Shown here piece by piece: positions 35,314 to 45,086 of a stretch of 64,000 nt of DNA (position 1 is its first letter; each line of letters begins with the position of its first letter). This stretch comes from Pseudomonadota bacterium (GTDB lineage Bacteria > Myxococcota_A > Polyangia > GCA-2747355): contig JADJTL010000001.1 of NCBI GenBank assembly GCA_016711215.1, positions 678,001 through 742,000 on the forward strand, given 5' to 3'. The translations under genes were made by a program, and so were the position numbers. The notes under the pieces are model-generated. The model ran no database searches. It was not told the origin of the DNA and saw only the letters and a program-made list of their open reading frames with translations.

Positions 35314-37902
35314 TCAATAGGGGACCCGAACGATCAGGTGGCTGTCCCTGGTGCCTCGGTTATGCCGCAAAATCGGATCCGGCCGGCAAAGCGTGATCAG
35401 CTGCTCAGCGCCGACGGCGAGGTCCCAGACGTCCGCGCAGGCGAGCTCCTGCCAACTCGTTCCGCCCGTCATTGCCCAGTCCCGGCCGCCGTTTCTAGAG
35501 TAGTAGAGGGCCGTATGGTGGGAGGAACACCAGCTCGCGAGCACGTTCCGGTCGCTGGCCAACGAGGCGATGCGGCGATCAGGACAAGGGCCGAGTCCGC
35601 CTTTGGCACCGGCAATGCCGTGAAAGGTGGCGCCCCCGTCTGTCGATTCCGCGAGCCGTCCCCCCACGCCGATGAGGCGGAAGATGACGGAGGCGCCGCG
35701 TTTGAAGGCCTCCAGGCCCGCGGGATGCTCATCGCCCAGGGCCGCGCTCAGGGCGGCTGTGTCGTCGACGTAGTCTTGGGTCGAGGCGTCGTAGCGTAGC
35801 GCGCCGATGTACCGGCCAGCCCACTGTGTCGCGGTGACCAGCACTTGGGTCGACGCCTGGCCGGGAAGCACCCAGGCGTCGACGGGCGGCGGCAGGGGTG
35901 TGCCGTCGGTGAGCTCGGTCCAGGGCGGTCCGGCGGATGGGGGAATTCGGACCGGGTAGTCGTAGGCGCGGAAGAGGAAGGCGCTGGCGGGATCTTCGAC
36001 GCTCAGCGCCAGCAGAGAGCCGGCATAGGAAGTCGCGCCCTCCTGAGTGAGGGCTGCCGACTGGAAGGCGTCGCTGGTTCGGATGACCGACGGGTCGTTG
36101 CCGGAGCCACGCCCTGCCCAGACGATCGCAATATCCGGCTGGGCCGGATAGACGCGCAGGCGCGCGACGTCACGCTGATGGGTGCCCAGGGTGGTGCTGT
36201 TGGTGAAGACCCGAGAGAAGCGAGCCCCCTGGTCGGTCGAGCGCAGCACATGCCACTCGGGGGAGGTCGCATAGAACGTCTGGCCGTCGACGCTGTCGAG
36301 CGCGCTGAAGCCGAAGGTGACGGGAAGACCACCACCGAGGGGGCCGGTGAAGCTCTGGCCTCCATCGCGGCTGACCCAGAGGCGCAGCCCCACGACCGCC
36401 AGCACCCTTTGTCCGGCGGCGTCGATTCGCGCGAAGCGGTCGAGACCGGAGGGAAAGCTGGCGACGGTCGTCCAGGCGGGATTGGGCACGCTCAGGCTGG
36501 GCGCCCGCTCGATCACCATGCCGCCGTTATTGGCCGCCTCGCGGAAGCGGAAGGCCGCGCCGTTCGTGGGGTTGATCACCGACTCACCCAGCGGTGCCGC
36601 GTGCCCGGCGCTGACCTGCCAGGTGGCGCCGCCATCGGTGGAGTGGAACCCATCGCCGTAGGGGCCGTAGCGGTCTGAGCTCCCGCCGCGGTCGACATAG
36701 GCGTGGCCCGTCGCTACCGGGTCGAAGTGGATCGCGGGCGGGAGGTCCTCGGCGTAAAGCGTCAGCGCCGAGCGCTTGGTCCAGGCGCCTCCAGCGCTCG
36801 TTTCGTAGATCCCAGATCGGTCGCCGTCGGTGGTGAGCGCCAAGAGGTGCTCGGGGCTGGCGGGGTCGACGGCCAGCGATCGGACGTGGGTCGTCATCGC
36901 GAGGGGGTCCGCGGCGACGGGGGTCCAGCTGCGGCCACCATCGGAGGACTTGCGCAGTTGGCCGAAGTCCTCCCTCGGGTTCATCCAGTCCGATCCATCC
37001 ATCGCGCGCGTCCAGATGAAGAGCTCCCCGCTGCTCGCGGAAAGCGCGCAGGGGCCGCCTGAAAACCCGTCGGACGGTGAATATGTGCCCGGCTCGCTCA
37101 CCGTCGGGCAGTCGACAGAGGGGCCGAGCGGGTCGATGCGCAGCACGAGGTCGTCGAGCGCCAGGTAGGCGGTGTGGTCGGAGGCGGGCGAGATTAGCAG
37201 CCGTGCCTCGTTTCGCAGCGCCCAGATCTCGGATCGTCGCTCACCCCCGCGGAATGCTGGTACGCGGCAGAGCACCGTGAACGAGGCGCCGTCGTCGAGG
37301 GTGCGCGCCACCGCGCCCCTATGATCGAGTACGTACCAGGTCGAAGGCGAGGCCGGGTCGATCGCCGCCTCGACGTAGGTGTTCGCCGCGCCGACGTCAC
37401 AGACGTCGGCGAAGGTAACCGGAGGGCAGCCTTCGTCGGCGGTGCCATCGCAGTCGTTGTCGATCGCATCGCCGCAGGTGTCGCTGGCGGCCGGGCTCAC
37501 AGCGTCGGCGCAGTCGCTCCAGCGGCTGCCGAGGCCGCCGGGCCCCGAGGTGCAGGTGCGCGTGCCGCGCTCGCAGGCGCCGACGCCCGCATGCTCGGCC
37601 AGTCCCGGGTAGCACGCCTCGCTCTCGCCCAGGCGGCAGTCGCAGTCGTCGCCGACGCCGGCCTGTCCGCTGCACGACTCCCCTCCGTCGTTCGCGCGGC
37701 TCCCCGCGTCGTCGGCCGCGGCGCTGTCGGCGTCTGGGGTCGAGCGGGCGCTGATCAGTTGTTGATCACCGCAGCCACCGAGCAGCATCCCGACAACGAG
37801 CAAGCTGCCCCAGCCAGCGGTGAAGGTCGTCGCAAGGCGCTTCGCCGGTTCCGTCGCGCTCCTCGGCTGGCGTGCAGCGTTCTCGCGGGTGGGGCTGGAC
37901 AT
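35314..37902 (-). CDS. BNR-repeat lipoprotein with MopE-type Cys motif
   Basis: An 862-residue secreted lipoprotein. It starts at ATG 37902 after AAGGAG; the signal ends GMLLGGC. An Asp/Ala-rich linker follows, then a Cys-rich segment (DCDCRLGESEACYPG, GVGACERGTRTC) and the MopE-type motif CGDAIDNDCDGTADEGC, a putative Cu or Ca site seen in many myxobacterial proteins. The rest is a long BNR/Vps10-like beta-propeller (RKSSDGGRSWTPV, STDGGATWQV, VSRDGGQSFTG, STDQGARFSRV, ESTDGGATFHG, SRNGGRDWAMT). It is divergent from the kinase gene. The function is unknown, probably surface exposed. Confidence 0.75.
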   Translation of the reverse strand: MSSPTRENAARQPRSATEPAKRLATTFTAGWGSLLVVGMLLGGCGDQQLISARSTPDADSAAADDAGSRANDGGESCSGQAGVGDDCDCRLGESEACYPGLAEHAGVGACERGTRTCTSGPGGLGSRWSDCADAVSPAASDTCGDAIDNDCDGTADEGCPPVTFADVCDVGAANTYVEAAIDPASPSTWYVLDHRGAVARTLDDGASFTVLCRVPAFRGGERRSEIWALRNEARLLISPASDHTAYLALDDLVLRIDPLGPSVDCPTVSEPGTYSPSDGFSGGPCALSASSGELFIWTRAMDGSDWMNPREDFGQLRKSSDGGRSWTPVAADPLAMTTHVRSLAVDPASPEHLLALTTDGDRSGIYETSAGGAWTKRSALTLYAEDLPPAIHFDPVATGHAYVDRGGSSDRYGPYGDGFHSTDGGATWQVSAGHAAPLGESVINPTNGAAFRFREAANNGGMVIERAPSLSVPNPAWTTVASFPSGLDRFARIDAAGQRVLAVVGLRLWVSRDGGQSFTGPLGGGLPVTFGFSALDSVDGQTFYATSPEWHVLRSTDQGARFSRVFTNSTTLGTHQRDVARLRVYPAQPDIAIVWAGRGSGNDPSVIRTSDAFQSAALTQEGATSYAGSLLALSVEDPASAFLFRAYDYPVRIPPSAGPPWTELTDGTPLPPPVDAWVLPGQASTQVLVTATQWAGRYIGALRYDASTQDYVDDTAALSAALGDEHPAGLEAFKRGASVIFRLIGVGGRLAESTDGGATFHGIAGAKGGLGPCPDRRIASLASDRNVLASWCSSHHTALYYSRNGGRDWAMTGGTSWQELACADVWDLAVGAEQLITLCRPDPILRHNRGTRDSHLIVRVPY

Positions 37903-38180
37903 CGACTGCTGCTCCTTGAGGCGATGCGCTCCCGGTTGCGGCGGCCAGGTTGGCCGGCGTGGTCCCGCCTTGCGCCGGGCTTTGTGTCGCCTGCCTGTCT
38001 GGTCGTTGGGTGTAGCAGCGGAGGAGGCGATTGGAAGCCCCACGGCCGGTCCCCCGCGCCCAGCCTGGGTCTCCCAGGCCCAATCCGGGCGCTCAGAGCG
38101 GAGGGCGGGGTGAAAGCGCACGAGGCTTGGTCGTCGGGTAGCCATCTCTTCCCGGCTCGTTTGACGCTGCGCGGCCGCTG

Positions 38181-40694
38181 GTGGAAACTGACTCCCGGGG
38201 CGGAAGGTTCGTGCAGGAGACCTTTGGCAAGTACAAGCTGATCGAGCGGCTGGCCTCCGGTGGCATGGCCGAGGTCTTTGTTGCGACCGTCCACGGCGAG
38301 GCTGGCTTCAGCAAGCCGGTGGTGATCAAGCGCCTGCATCCGCGACTCGGCGAGGATAGCGAGTTCGCGCGGATGCTGATCGACGAGGCGCGGATCACCG
38401 CCCAGCTCACGCACTCGAACATCTGCCAGGTGCTGGACCTCGGCCAGGTCGACGGCTCGTACTTCATCGCGATGGAATACGTGGCCGGTGAGGACCTGCG
38501 CGCGGTGCTCGAGGCCCACCGCCGGCAGCAGAGCTTCATGCCCGTCGAGGCGGCGGTCCATGTCGTCAGTGAGCTGCTCGCCGGGTTGGACTATGCCCAC
38601 CGCAAGGAGGACATGGAGGGGCATTCGCTCGGCGTCGTGCATCGGGACATCAGCCCGCAGAACGTGCTGATCAGCTATGAGGGCGAGGTCAAGGTCATCG
38701 ACTTCGGCATCGCCAAGGCCCGCCAGCGCATGGTCGAGACGCAGGTCGGCGTGATCAAGGGCAAGTTCCGCTATATGTCGCCCGAGCAGGCCTCTGGACA
38801 GCCGCTCGACTCGCGCACGGATATCTTCGCCGCCGGCGTCGTGCTTTATGAGCTGCTCCGCGGTGAGCCGCACTCGCTGACCCTTCCCGACACCGAGGTG
38901 ATTCGGCGGATGCAGGAGGCCGAGTTCGAGCCGATCCGACGCAGCGCCGCCGAGGTGCCGGACGCGCTGCTGCAGATTGTCTCGAGCGCGATGCATCGCA
39001 AGCCGCGCAAGCGCTTTCAGACCGCTGCCGACTTCAGGCGCGAGCTGCTCGTTTTTCTGGCCGAGCGCGGCGACGTCGAGGCGACCGGACGCCGACGCGG
39101 TGGGACGCTCTTCGGGCGCAGTGAGCTGGCGGCGCTGATGCGCAGCGTCTTCCCCGAGGAGCGGCGCGTGCAGCGCACGCGTCTGGGGGGCGGCGCCGGC
39201 GTCCTGAGGCCGGAGCTGCTCGTCGGCGCGGCGGCGGCCTCCGGTCGGGGGCTGGCGAGCGCGCCCAAGGTACCAGGGCCCGAGGCACCGCTGGTCGAGG
39301 CTGCGGCGGCCCCCGCGGCGGCGCCGGCGCGGCGCATCGACGAGGCCACCGGTGCGGTGCGCGCGGCCTCGAGCCCGGTGGTCAGCGCGGGCGGGAGCCC
39401 ACCGCCGGCGACGGCGGCGCCCCTGGCGTCCAGCGCCCGAGCGCCGGCCGCGTCGACGGCGAGCGGCTGGCCGAGCGCAGGGTCGGATCGGATCGGCACG
39501 GTTCCCCTGGTGCTGGCTGGCGAGCAGGTCGTGCGGCGTCTACCGACGGGGGAGATGACGATCTCCCCCTTGCCCGGGAGCGGCCCTCCGGCGTCCGGGA
39601 ACGCCGTCCTGGCGCCGGCCGAACGCGAGGCGATGAGCGCGGGCCGCGCCGCGCCGATGCGCGTGCTGACGTACGGTGGTGGGGGCGAGGAGGTGTCGGT
39701 AACAGACGCGACGGCCGCCGTGGTCTTGCCGCCACGGGCGGTGCGGCCAGCCACGCGGCCGGCCGATCGCCCGAGCGCACCCTTCGATGCGCCCTTCGAT
39801 GCGCCCTTCGATGCGCCCTTCGATGCGCCCTTCGATGCGCCCTCCCAGCGCGAGCTGGAGGCGGCGAATCCGCGCGCTGGGGTCTTCTCGCGCCAGGATC
39901 CGCGGCGCGGGTTAACGACCTTCGATGCTCACGCCTCCGAGCAGCGGCGCAGCCGTTGGCCCGCCCCGGCGGTGGAGCGCAGCGCGGCGCCATCGCGAAG
40001 CGGTCAGCACCAGGCGTCCTCGCGCGGCGCCAGTTGGCTTGGCGGGTTCAGCCTGCTGGTCTTCCTCGCGGCGGTGCTGGGGACGGCCGGTTTTTTCGGC
40101 TACCGCATGCTCGTGCTCGACGAGGCTGCCTATCGCCGCCGCGCGCCGGCGGGCGTCGCCGACGCCGCGGCCGCCGCGCCCGCCGCGGAGGACCTGCCGG
40201 CCGACCTGCCGTCGACGGCCAGGCCGCGTGCCGTGCGCGGGGTCGGACGCCTGCGCGTGCAGAGCCGTCCGGCGGGCGCGGCGATCGCGCTTTGCGAGCG
40301 CGACACGGGTCAGCGGACGCCCGCGACCTTGGCGCTCGAGGCCGGGCGTAGCTGCACGCTGCGGCTCGATCATGAGGACTTCTTGCCCTTCGAGCTGCCC
40401 GTTCGCGTCGCGGCTGGCCGCCAGATCGCCGTGCAGGCGGTGCTGCGCCGCCGCTCAGCCGAGAGCGTCGCCGCCTCACGCGAGGCGGTGTTGGTCGTCA
40501 CCAGCGTGCAGCTCGGTACGGTCTACGTCGACGATCGCGCCGTCGGACAGACGCCGCGCCTCGAGCTGAGGCTGCCGGCCGGACGCTACAGCGTGCAGAT
40601 TCACTATCCGGCGCTCGGCATCAAGACGTCGCAACGACGCGTCACGCTGCCCGCGCGGGCGCGGGTCAAGCTGCACTTCGATCCGACGCCCTAG
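38181..40694 (+). CDS. membrane Ser/Thr protein kinase with PEGA repeats
   Basis: An 837-residue kinase. Kinase domain about 15-290: glycine loop LASGGMAEVF, ATP lysine in VVIKRLHP, catalytic HRDISPQN, DFG, and SPEQASG; all catalytic residues are present. An Ala/Pro-rich linker follows, including five PFDA units (about residues 534-553), one membrane helix (about 623-642, LGGFSLLVFLAAVLGTAGFF), and two PEGA-like domains outside (VGRLRVQSRPAGAAIALCE, VTSVQLGTVYVDDRAVGQTP). The start GTG 38181 has no clear ribosome site; GTG 38211 (VQETFGKYK) follows GGAAGG at short spacing and may be the true start. Pseudouridine synthase follows after 4 nt. Confidence 0.9.
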   Translation: METDSRGGRFVQETFGKYKLIERLASGGMAEVFVATVHGEAGFSKPVVIKRLHPRLGEDSEFARMLIDEARITAQLTHSNICQVLDLGQVDGSYFIAMEYVAGEDLRAVLEAHRRQQSFMPVEAAVHVVSELLAGLDYAHRKEDMEGHSLGVVHRDISPQNVLISYEGEVKVIDFGIAKARQRMVETQVGVIKGKFRYMSPEQASGQPLDSRTDIFAAGVVLYELLRGEPHSLTLPDTEVIRRMQEAEFEPIRRSAAEVPDALLQIVSSAMHRKPRKRFQTAADFRRELLVFLAERGDVEATGRRRGGTLFGRSELAALMRSVFPEERRVQRTRLGGGAGVLRPELLVGAAAASGRGLASAPKVPGPEAPLVEAAAAPAAAPARRIDEATGAVRAASSPVVSAGGSPPPATAAPLASSARAPAASTASGWPSAGSDRIGTVPLVLAGEQVVRRLPTGEMTISPLPGSGPPASGNAVLAPAEREAMSAGRAAPMRVLTYGGGGEEVSVTDATAAVVLPPRAVRPATRPADRPSAPFDAPFDAPFDAPFDAPFDAPSQRELEAANPRAGVFSRQDPRRGLTTFDAHASEQRRSRWPAPAVERSAAPSRSGQHQASSRGASWLGGFSLLVFLAAVLGTAGFFGYRMLVLDEAAYRRRAPAGVADAAAAAPAAEDLPADLPSTARPRAVRGVGRLRVQSRPAGAAIALCERDTGQRTPATLALEAGRSCTLRLDHEDFLPFELPVRVAAGRQIAVQAVLRRRSAESVAASREAVLVVTSVQLGTVYVDDRAVGQTPRLELRLPAGRYSVQIHYPALGIKTSQRRVTLPARARVKLHFDPTP
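39780..39839. repeat. 12-bp coding repeat (PFDA), five copies
   Basis: CCCTTCGATGCG is repeated five times in tandem without change and encodes Pro-Phe-Asp-Ala in the linker between the kinase domain and membrane helix. Perfect identity suggests recent expansion; copy number may vary between strains. Confidence 0.9.
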
Positions 40695-40698
40695 ATCC

Positions 40699-41712
40699 GT
40701 GGTGGAGACGATCGAGATCCGTTTCGTCGTGGCGCCGCAATACGCGGGCTGGCGCCTCGATCATTTCCTCAAGGCGCAGGTCCCCAGGCTCTCGCGCGCG
40801 CGAATCCAACGCATGATCGCGGCGCAGGCTGCGGGCGTCGGGCCGAGCCCCGGGGAGGCCACGGGACGCTGGCGTGCCGCGGCGCGCGTCCAGGCCGGTC
40901 AAGAGATCCGGCTGCTGCGGCCCGCACCGATCGAGCCGCCGGTGCCGCGTACCTTTGAGGTGCTGCACGAGGACGAGGCGCTGCTCGCCATCGCCAAGCC
41001 CGCCGGGCTGCCGATGCACGCGACGGCGCTCTACCACCGCAACACGCTGACGGCCCTGCTGCGCGAGCACTTCGGCGCTGAGGCGACGCCGCGGCTGGTC
41101 CATCGCCTCGATCGCGAGACCTCGGGGATCGTGCTCCTGGCGCGGACGCGCTCTGCTGAGATCGCCCTCAAAGGGCAGCTGGCGCGCCGACGGATGCATA
41201 AGGCCTACCTGGCGATCGTTCACGGCGACCCGGGGCCGAGCGGGGTCGTCGAGCTGCCGATCGGCGCCGACACGGTCGCGGGGATCCGCGTCAAGCGCGC
41301 CGTTGTCGCCGCGGGCCTGGCCTCCTGCACGCGCTTTCGCCGGCTGGCTCGTCGGGGTCCCTTCAGCCTGGTGGAGGCCATGCCGGAGACGGGCCGCCAG
41401 CATCAGATCCGCGTGCATCTGGCAGCGATCGGCGCGCCGGTCGTCGGCGACAAGCTCTACGGCCTCGATCCGCGCTGCCACCTGGAGTACCTCGAGACCG
41501 GGTGGACCGCGTCGCTCGCCGAGCGCCTGCTCCTGCCGCGCCAGGCCTTGCACGCGGCGTCGATCTGCTTCACGCACCCCGCCGATGGGGAGGTGCGGCA
41601 GCTCCGCTGTCCCCTGCCCGCCGATCTGGTGCAGTTCTGGCGCGGGTTACCCTTCGACGTGGTCGCCGACGTCGCGGCGCTGCAGCACCTGCTGATCGAG
41701 GAAGCGCTCTAG
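40699..41712 (+). CDS. RluA-family pseudouridine synthase
   Basis: A 337-residue RNA-modifying enzyme. The S4 RNA-binding domain lies at about 15-70 (YAGWRLDHFLKAQVPRLSRA). The synthase domain starts near 85 with the catalytic motif HRLDRETSGIVLLARTRSA containing the active Asp, plus KAYLAIVHG and ETGRQHQIRVHLAAIGAPVVGDKLYG. It is typical of the RluC/RluD group; which uridine it modifies cannot be stated. GTG 40699 and GTG 40702 are alternative starts. It overlaps the S9 peptidase gene convergently by 66 nt. Confidence 0.9.
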   Translation: MVETIEIRFVVAPQYAGWRLDHFLKAQVPRLSRARIQRMIAAQAAGVGPSPGEATGRWRAAARVQAGQEIRLLRPAPIEPPVPRTFEVLHEDEALLAIAKPAGLPMHATALYHRNTLTALLREHFGAEATPRLVHRLDRETSGIVLLARTRSAEIALKGQLARRRMHKAYLAIVHGDPGPSGVVELPIGADTVAGIRVKRAVVAAGLASCTRFRRLARRGPFSLVEAMPETGRQHQIRVHLAAIGAPVVGDKLYGLDPRCHLEYLETGWTASLAERLLLPRQALHAASICFTHPADGEVRQLRCPLPADLVQFWRGLPFDVVADVAALQHLLIEEAL

Positions 41713-43557
41713 GTCGCGGTAGAAGCGGCGCAGCGTCGCGGGCTGACGGAAGCCATGTTCCTCGCCGGCGTAGAGGTGATACTCGCAGGGGATGCCGCGT
41801 CGGCGCAGCACGGCGGCGATCCGCTCCGATTGATCGGGCGGCACGACGCGGTCCTCGCTGCCCTGAAAGAGGATCAGCGCGTCCTCGATCCTTTCGGCGT
41901 GGTGGAGGGGCGAGCGCTGGCGGTAGCGCGCGGCCGTCGCCGGCAGCTCGCCGACCAGGCTGTCGAGATAGTGCGCCTCGAACTTATGCGTATCGGCGGT
42001 CAGCGCGAGCAGGTCCGAGACGCCGTAGAGGCAGACGCCGGCGGCGAAGCGGGCAGGGTGGGTGCAGAGCGTCTCCAGCACGGTGAAACCACCTGCGCTG
42101 CCGCCCATCACGACGATCCGCCGCGGATCGGCGAGGCCGGCGCCGACGAGGTACTCACGGGCGCCGAGGGTGTCCTCGACATCGACGACGCCCCAGCGGC
42201 CGTCGAGCGCCTGCTGATAGGCGCGGCCGTAGCCGCTGCTGCCGCGATGGTTCAGCTCGAGAAACACCCAGCCACGGGTGGCGAAGTACTGCGCGCGCGC
42301 ATTGAACGTCGCCCCGCTCTGCGCCGTCGGGCCGCCGTGGATGCCGATGATCGCGGGCGGCAGCGCGCCGCTGGCGTCGTGGTGCTCGGCGCTGGTCGGC
42401 GTGTAGAGCAGCGCGTGGACCCGCAGGCCGTCGTCGGCCTGCCAGCTCAAGGGCTGGGCCTCGGCCAGCGCTGCTGCCGCAAGCGCTAGCCCGGTGCTCG
42501 GCCGCACGACCGCGGCATCCCCCCCGCGCCAGAGCAAAAGGCGCGGCGGGCTGCGCGACGACGCTGCCACCAGGGCCAAGGCGTCCGCGTGCGGAGCGGG
42601 TACCAAGGAGCTCACGGCGGTGTACGCCTCGAGGCCCGGCACGCGCGTGCCCTGGCCGCTCGCCAGGTCGATGCGCTCGACGCGCTGAAACCCGGCGTCA
42701 TTGACCGCGGCGAGCGCGGACCTGCCGTCATGGGCGAAGCCCCAATGCCGCATCCCTTGGACCCAGGCGGGGGGCGCCAGCTCGTGGCGGAGGTGCGTGA
42801 GTTGGCGTTGGACGCCGCTCGAAAGCTCGTGCAGGTGCAGCTCGCTCCAGCCGCTGCTGTCGCTGACGAAGCCGAGGTAGCGCCCATCGGCTGAGAACTG
42901 GGGCTGCAGCACGCTGGCGCCCGGCCCGCCGGCGATCAGCTCACGGCGGACCACGGTCAGCGCCTCGCCGCTGCTTGCCAGCGTGGCGAGCAGCAGGCGG
43001 CTGCTCTGCCACGGCATGTTCGGATGGTCCCACTCGATCCAGGCGAGGCGTTGCCCATCCGGATGCCAAACGGGGTCCAGATAGAAGTCGGATCCGCTGA
43101 CCAGCGGACGCGCTGTCTGCTGGCCGGCGGCGTCGACCAAGAGCAGCCGGTCGTCGCGGCCGTCATGGTGCACGTAGACGAGCCAGCGACCGTCGCGCGA
43201 GAGCGCGGGAGCGGCGCAGCTCCCTCCCGGTGGCGTCAGGGGCCGGGCGAGCGCCTGGCCGGCTGGTGCGCTGAAGAGCTGCCCGCCGCGATCGGCGAAG
43301 ACGACGCGATCCGCCGCGACAGCCAGGGCGCCTCCGCCGTAGCCGACACGGCCGCGCACGTCGTGCGCCGCGCTGGTCAGCTCGCAGACTGGGCTCCGCC
43401 CGCCGAGCGTCGACATCAACACGCCGCGACCGTCGCGCGCCTCGACCCAGAAGAGCGTGCCCTCGTCGCTCCAGCGCAGCTCCTCGAGGCGTAGCGCACT
43501 GGCCAGCGCGTCGGCGTCGATCGGTGAGCGCCAGCGGCCGTAGGGGAGCTGTTGCAT
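41647..43557 (-). CDS. S9-family prolyl oligopeptidase-like peptidase
   Basis: A 636-residue protein. The N-terminal about 390 residues form a WD40/TolB-like propeller (WLVYVHHDGRDDRLLLVDAA, YLGFVSDSSGWSELHLHEL). The C-terminal alpha/beta-hydrolase has HGGPTAQSG, catalytic Ser in VMGGSAGGFT, Asp in GSEDRVVPP and His in EEHGFRQ. This architecture is that of dipeptidyl- or acylaminoacyl-peptidases. No signal peptide, so probably cytoplasmic. The start ATG 43557 (MQQLPYG) or 43572 (MLGRAMQQ). A homologous alternative would be a glutamyl endopeptidase-like S9. Confidence 0.87.
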   Translation of the reverse strand: MQQLPYGRWRSPIDADALASALRLEELRWSDEGTLFWVEARDGRGVLMSTLGGRSPVCELTSAAHDVRGRVGYGGGALAVAADRVVFADRGGQLFSAPAGQALARPLTPPGGSCAAPALSRDGRWLVYVHHDGRDDRLLLVDAAGQQTARPLVSGSDFYLDPVWHPDGQRLAWIEWDHPNMPWQSSRLLLATLASSGEALTVVRRELIAGGPGASVLQPQFSADGRYLGFVSDSSGWSELHLHELSSGVQRQLTHLRHELAPPAWVQGMRHWGFAHDGRSALAAVNDAGFQRVERIDLASGQGTRVPGLEAYTAVSSLVPAPHADALALVAASSRSPPRLLLWRGGDAAVVRPSTGLALAAAALAEAQPLSWQADDGLRVHALLYTPTSAEHHDASGALPPAIIGIHGGPTAQSGATFNARAQYFATRGWVFLELNHRGSSGYGRAYQQALDGRWGVVDVEDTLGAREYLVGAGLADPRRIVVMGGSAGGFTVLETLCTHPARFAAGVCLYGVSDLLALTADTHKFEAHYLDSLVGELPATAARYRQRSPLHHAERIEDALILFQGSEDRVVPPDQSERIAAVLRRRGIPCEYHLYAGEEHGFRQPATLRRFYRDLERFLDQQVLQRRDVGDHVEG

Positions 43558-43605
43558 CGCGCGGCCGAGCATAGCGCCGCCGGCCGTGCACGACCAACCC
43601 CGGAG

Positions 43606-43636
43606 CGATCGGCGCGCGATCGGCGCGCGATCGGCG
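43606..43636. repeat. 11-bp tandem repeat, about three copies
   Basis: CGATCGGCGCG is repeated at 43606-43616, 43617-43627 and partly 43628-43636, in the divergent gap between the peptidase and the TonB-like gene. Confidence 0.6.
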
Positions 43637-43696
43637 GGGCTGCGGGCATCGGGCAGTCCGCTGCGGTAGACTGAGGGCCTGTCGGAGCGCGCCGCG

Positions 43697-44896
43697 ATGA
43701 ACCAGCCTGGGACCGTGCAGCGCCGCGGGCGCGGCGTCTTGCTCTTCATCGGCATCTCGCTGCTGGCACATCTGCAGCTGGTGCTGGTGCTCGTGGTCGC
43801 CGCGACGCTCAACCCGGAGGGTTGCGGCGAAGAGACTCGCCAGCCACCGGCAGCCTTCGAGGTAGCGTTGGTGCCCGATTCCGAGGCGCTGTCGCGCGCG
43901 CGCCTGCGGGGTCTCCAGCGCAGCCTGCGCGAGCAGGAAGGGCGCGAGGAGCGCGAGGCGCGCCTGGTCGAGGGGCAGGTCGTCGAGCTGCCCAGACCGC
44001 GCGACGAGCAGCGCCCGGAGCGCGCCAAGTATCTCTCCGAGTACGACAGCAAGGTCGCGAAGGAGACCAGGGCGGCGCCGCGCCCGCCTGGGGCCGCGCG
44101 AAGGCCGAGCGCAGCAGCCTCGGAGCGCAGCGCAGCGCCCCGCGCCGCGCAGGGCGCGCGCAGCGGCCGCCCTGCGCCCCGATCACCCAGGGCGCCGCGG
44201 CTGGCGATGCGCAGCGCAGCGCAGCCCACGCCGCCGCAGGCGCGGGCCCCGGCGCTTTCCCCCCTGCAGGGCAGCGGCGTCGCGCCCGCCCCGCCTGCGG
44301 CGGCGAGCAGGGAGGGCCCGCTTGCCGTGACCCCTGCCGCTGCCGCCACCGCGGCGCCAGGCCAGCCGCGAGCGCCCGCGGATCGCGCGGCCGACCAGGG
44401 AGCGGCCGCGACGGGAGGGCTTGGACGCCTGATGGTCAGCGACCAGGAGATGTCGCGTGCGCTCGGGGGAGGCGCCAATGACGCCCTCAGCGATCTGGAG
44501 CAGGGCGAAGAGACGCTGCTCAATTCGCGCCGCTGGCGCTACGCGGGCTTCTTCAACCGGGTCAAGCAGCAGGTCGCGCAGAACTGGCATCCCGATCGCG
44601 TCTACCGCCGCCGCGACCCCACGGGCAACGTCTACGGCTTCAAGGATCGGTTGACGGTGCTGATCGTGACGCTGGATCCGCAGGGTGGGCTGCGCGACCT
44701 CAAGCTCGAGCAGCCCTCGGGCCTGGCGTTTCTCGACGAGGAGGCGATGAGCGCCTTTCGCTTGGCTCAACCCTTTCCGAATCCGCCGCGCGGTCTGGTC
44801 GACGACAAGAGCGGCCAGATCAGCTTCCGCTTCGGGTTCCTCTTCGAGCTGACGCGTCAGCCGAGCTTCCGCGTGCTGCGCTACAACGGCGGGTAG
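43697..44896 (+). CDS. TonB-like energy transducer protein
   Basis: A 399-residue protein with one N-terminal membrane helix (about 14-37, VLLFIGISLLAHLQLVLVLV), an Arg/Glu-rich then Ala/Pro-rich periplasmic linker (about 80-250), and a C-terminal TonB-type domain (about 285-385, FNRVKQQVAQNWHPDRVYRR and LTVLIVTLDPQGGLRDLKLE). Such proteins carry inner-membrane energy to outer-membrane receptors or form motility and secretion complexes. No exbB or exbD is adjacent. The Pro/Arg linker is unusually rich in positive charge. Confidence 0.75.
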   Translation: MNQPGTVQRRGRGVLLFIGISLLAHLQLVLVLVVAATLNPEGCGEETRQPPAAFEVALVPDSEALSRARLRGLQRSLREQEGREEREARLVEGQVVELPRPRDEQRPERAKYLSEYDSKVAKETRAAPRPPGAARRPSAAASERSAAPRAAQGARSGRPAPRSPRAPRLAMRSAAQPTPPQARAPALSPLQGSGVAPAPPAAASREGPLAVTPAAAATAAPGQPRAPADRAADQGAAATGGLGRLMVSDQEMSRALGGGANDALSDLEQGEETLLNSRRWRYAGFFNRVKQQVAQNWHPDRVYRRRDPTGNVYGFKDRLTVLIVTLDPQGGLRDLKLEQPSGLAFLDEEAMSAFRLAQPFPNPPRGLVDDKSGQISFRFGFLFELTRQPSFRVLRYNGG

Positions 44897-44993
44897 GTCG
44901 CGGCGCGCGTCGCCTTCCCTGCCGGCCCCCCGATGTGAGCGACCGCGCGCTATTCAAGGGTCTAGCTCAGGGGGATCTCGGGGTTCGACAGTC

Positions 44994-45033
44994 GCGTTCC
45001 GCTCTATCGTCTGGCGTTCCGCCCTATCGTCAA
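44994..45033. repeat. 20-bp direct repeat plus small inverted repeat
   Basis: GCGTTCCGCTCTATCGTCTG is repeated with few changes at 45014-45033. GTCAATC (45029-45035) and GATTGAC (45043-45049) form a perfect 7-bp inverted repeat just after it, downstream of gcvPB on its strand, where it may act in transcription termination. Confidence 0.45.
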
Positions 45034-45086
45034 TCCTCAGACGATTGACCGGCAGGAAGAGCCGCTCGATCGACCTGGTCGGTCCT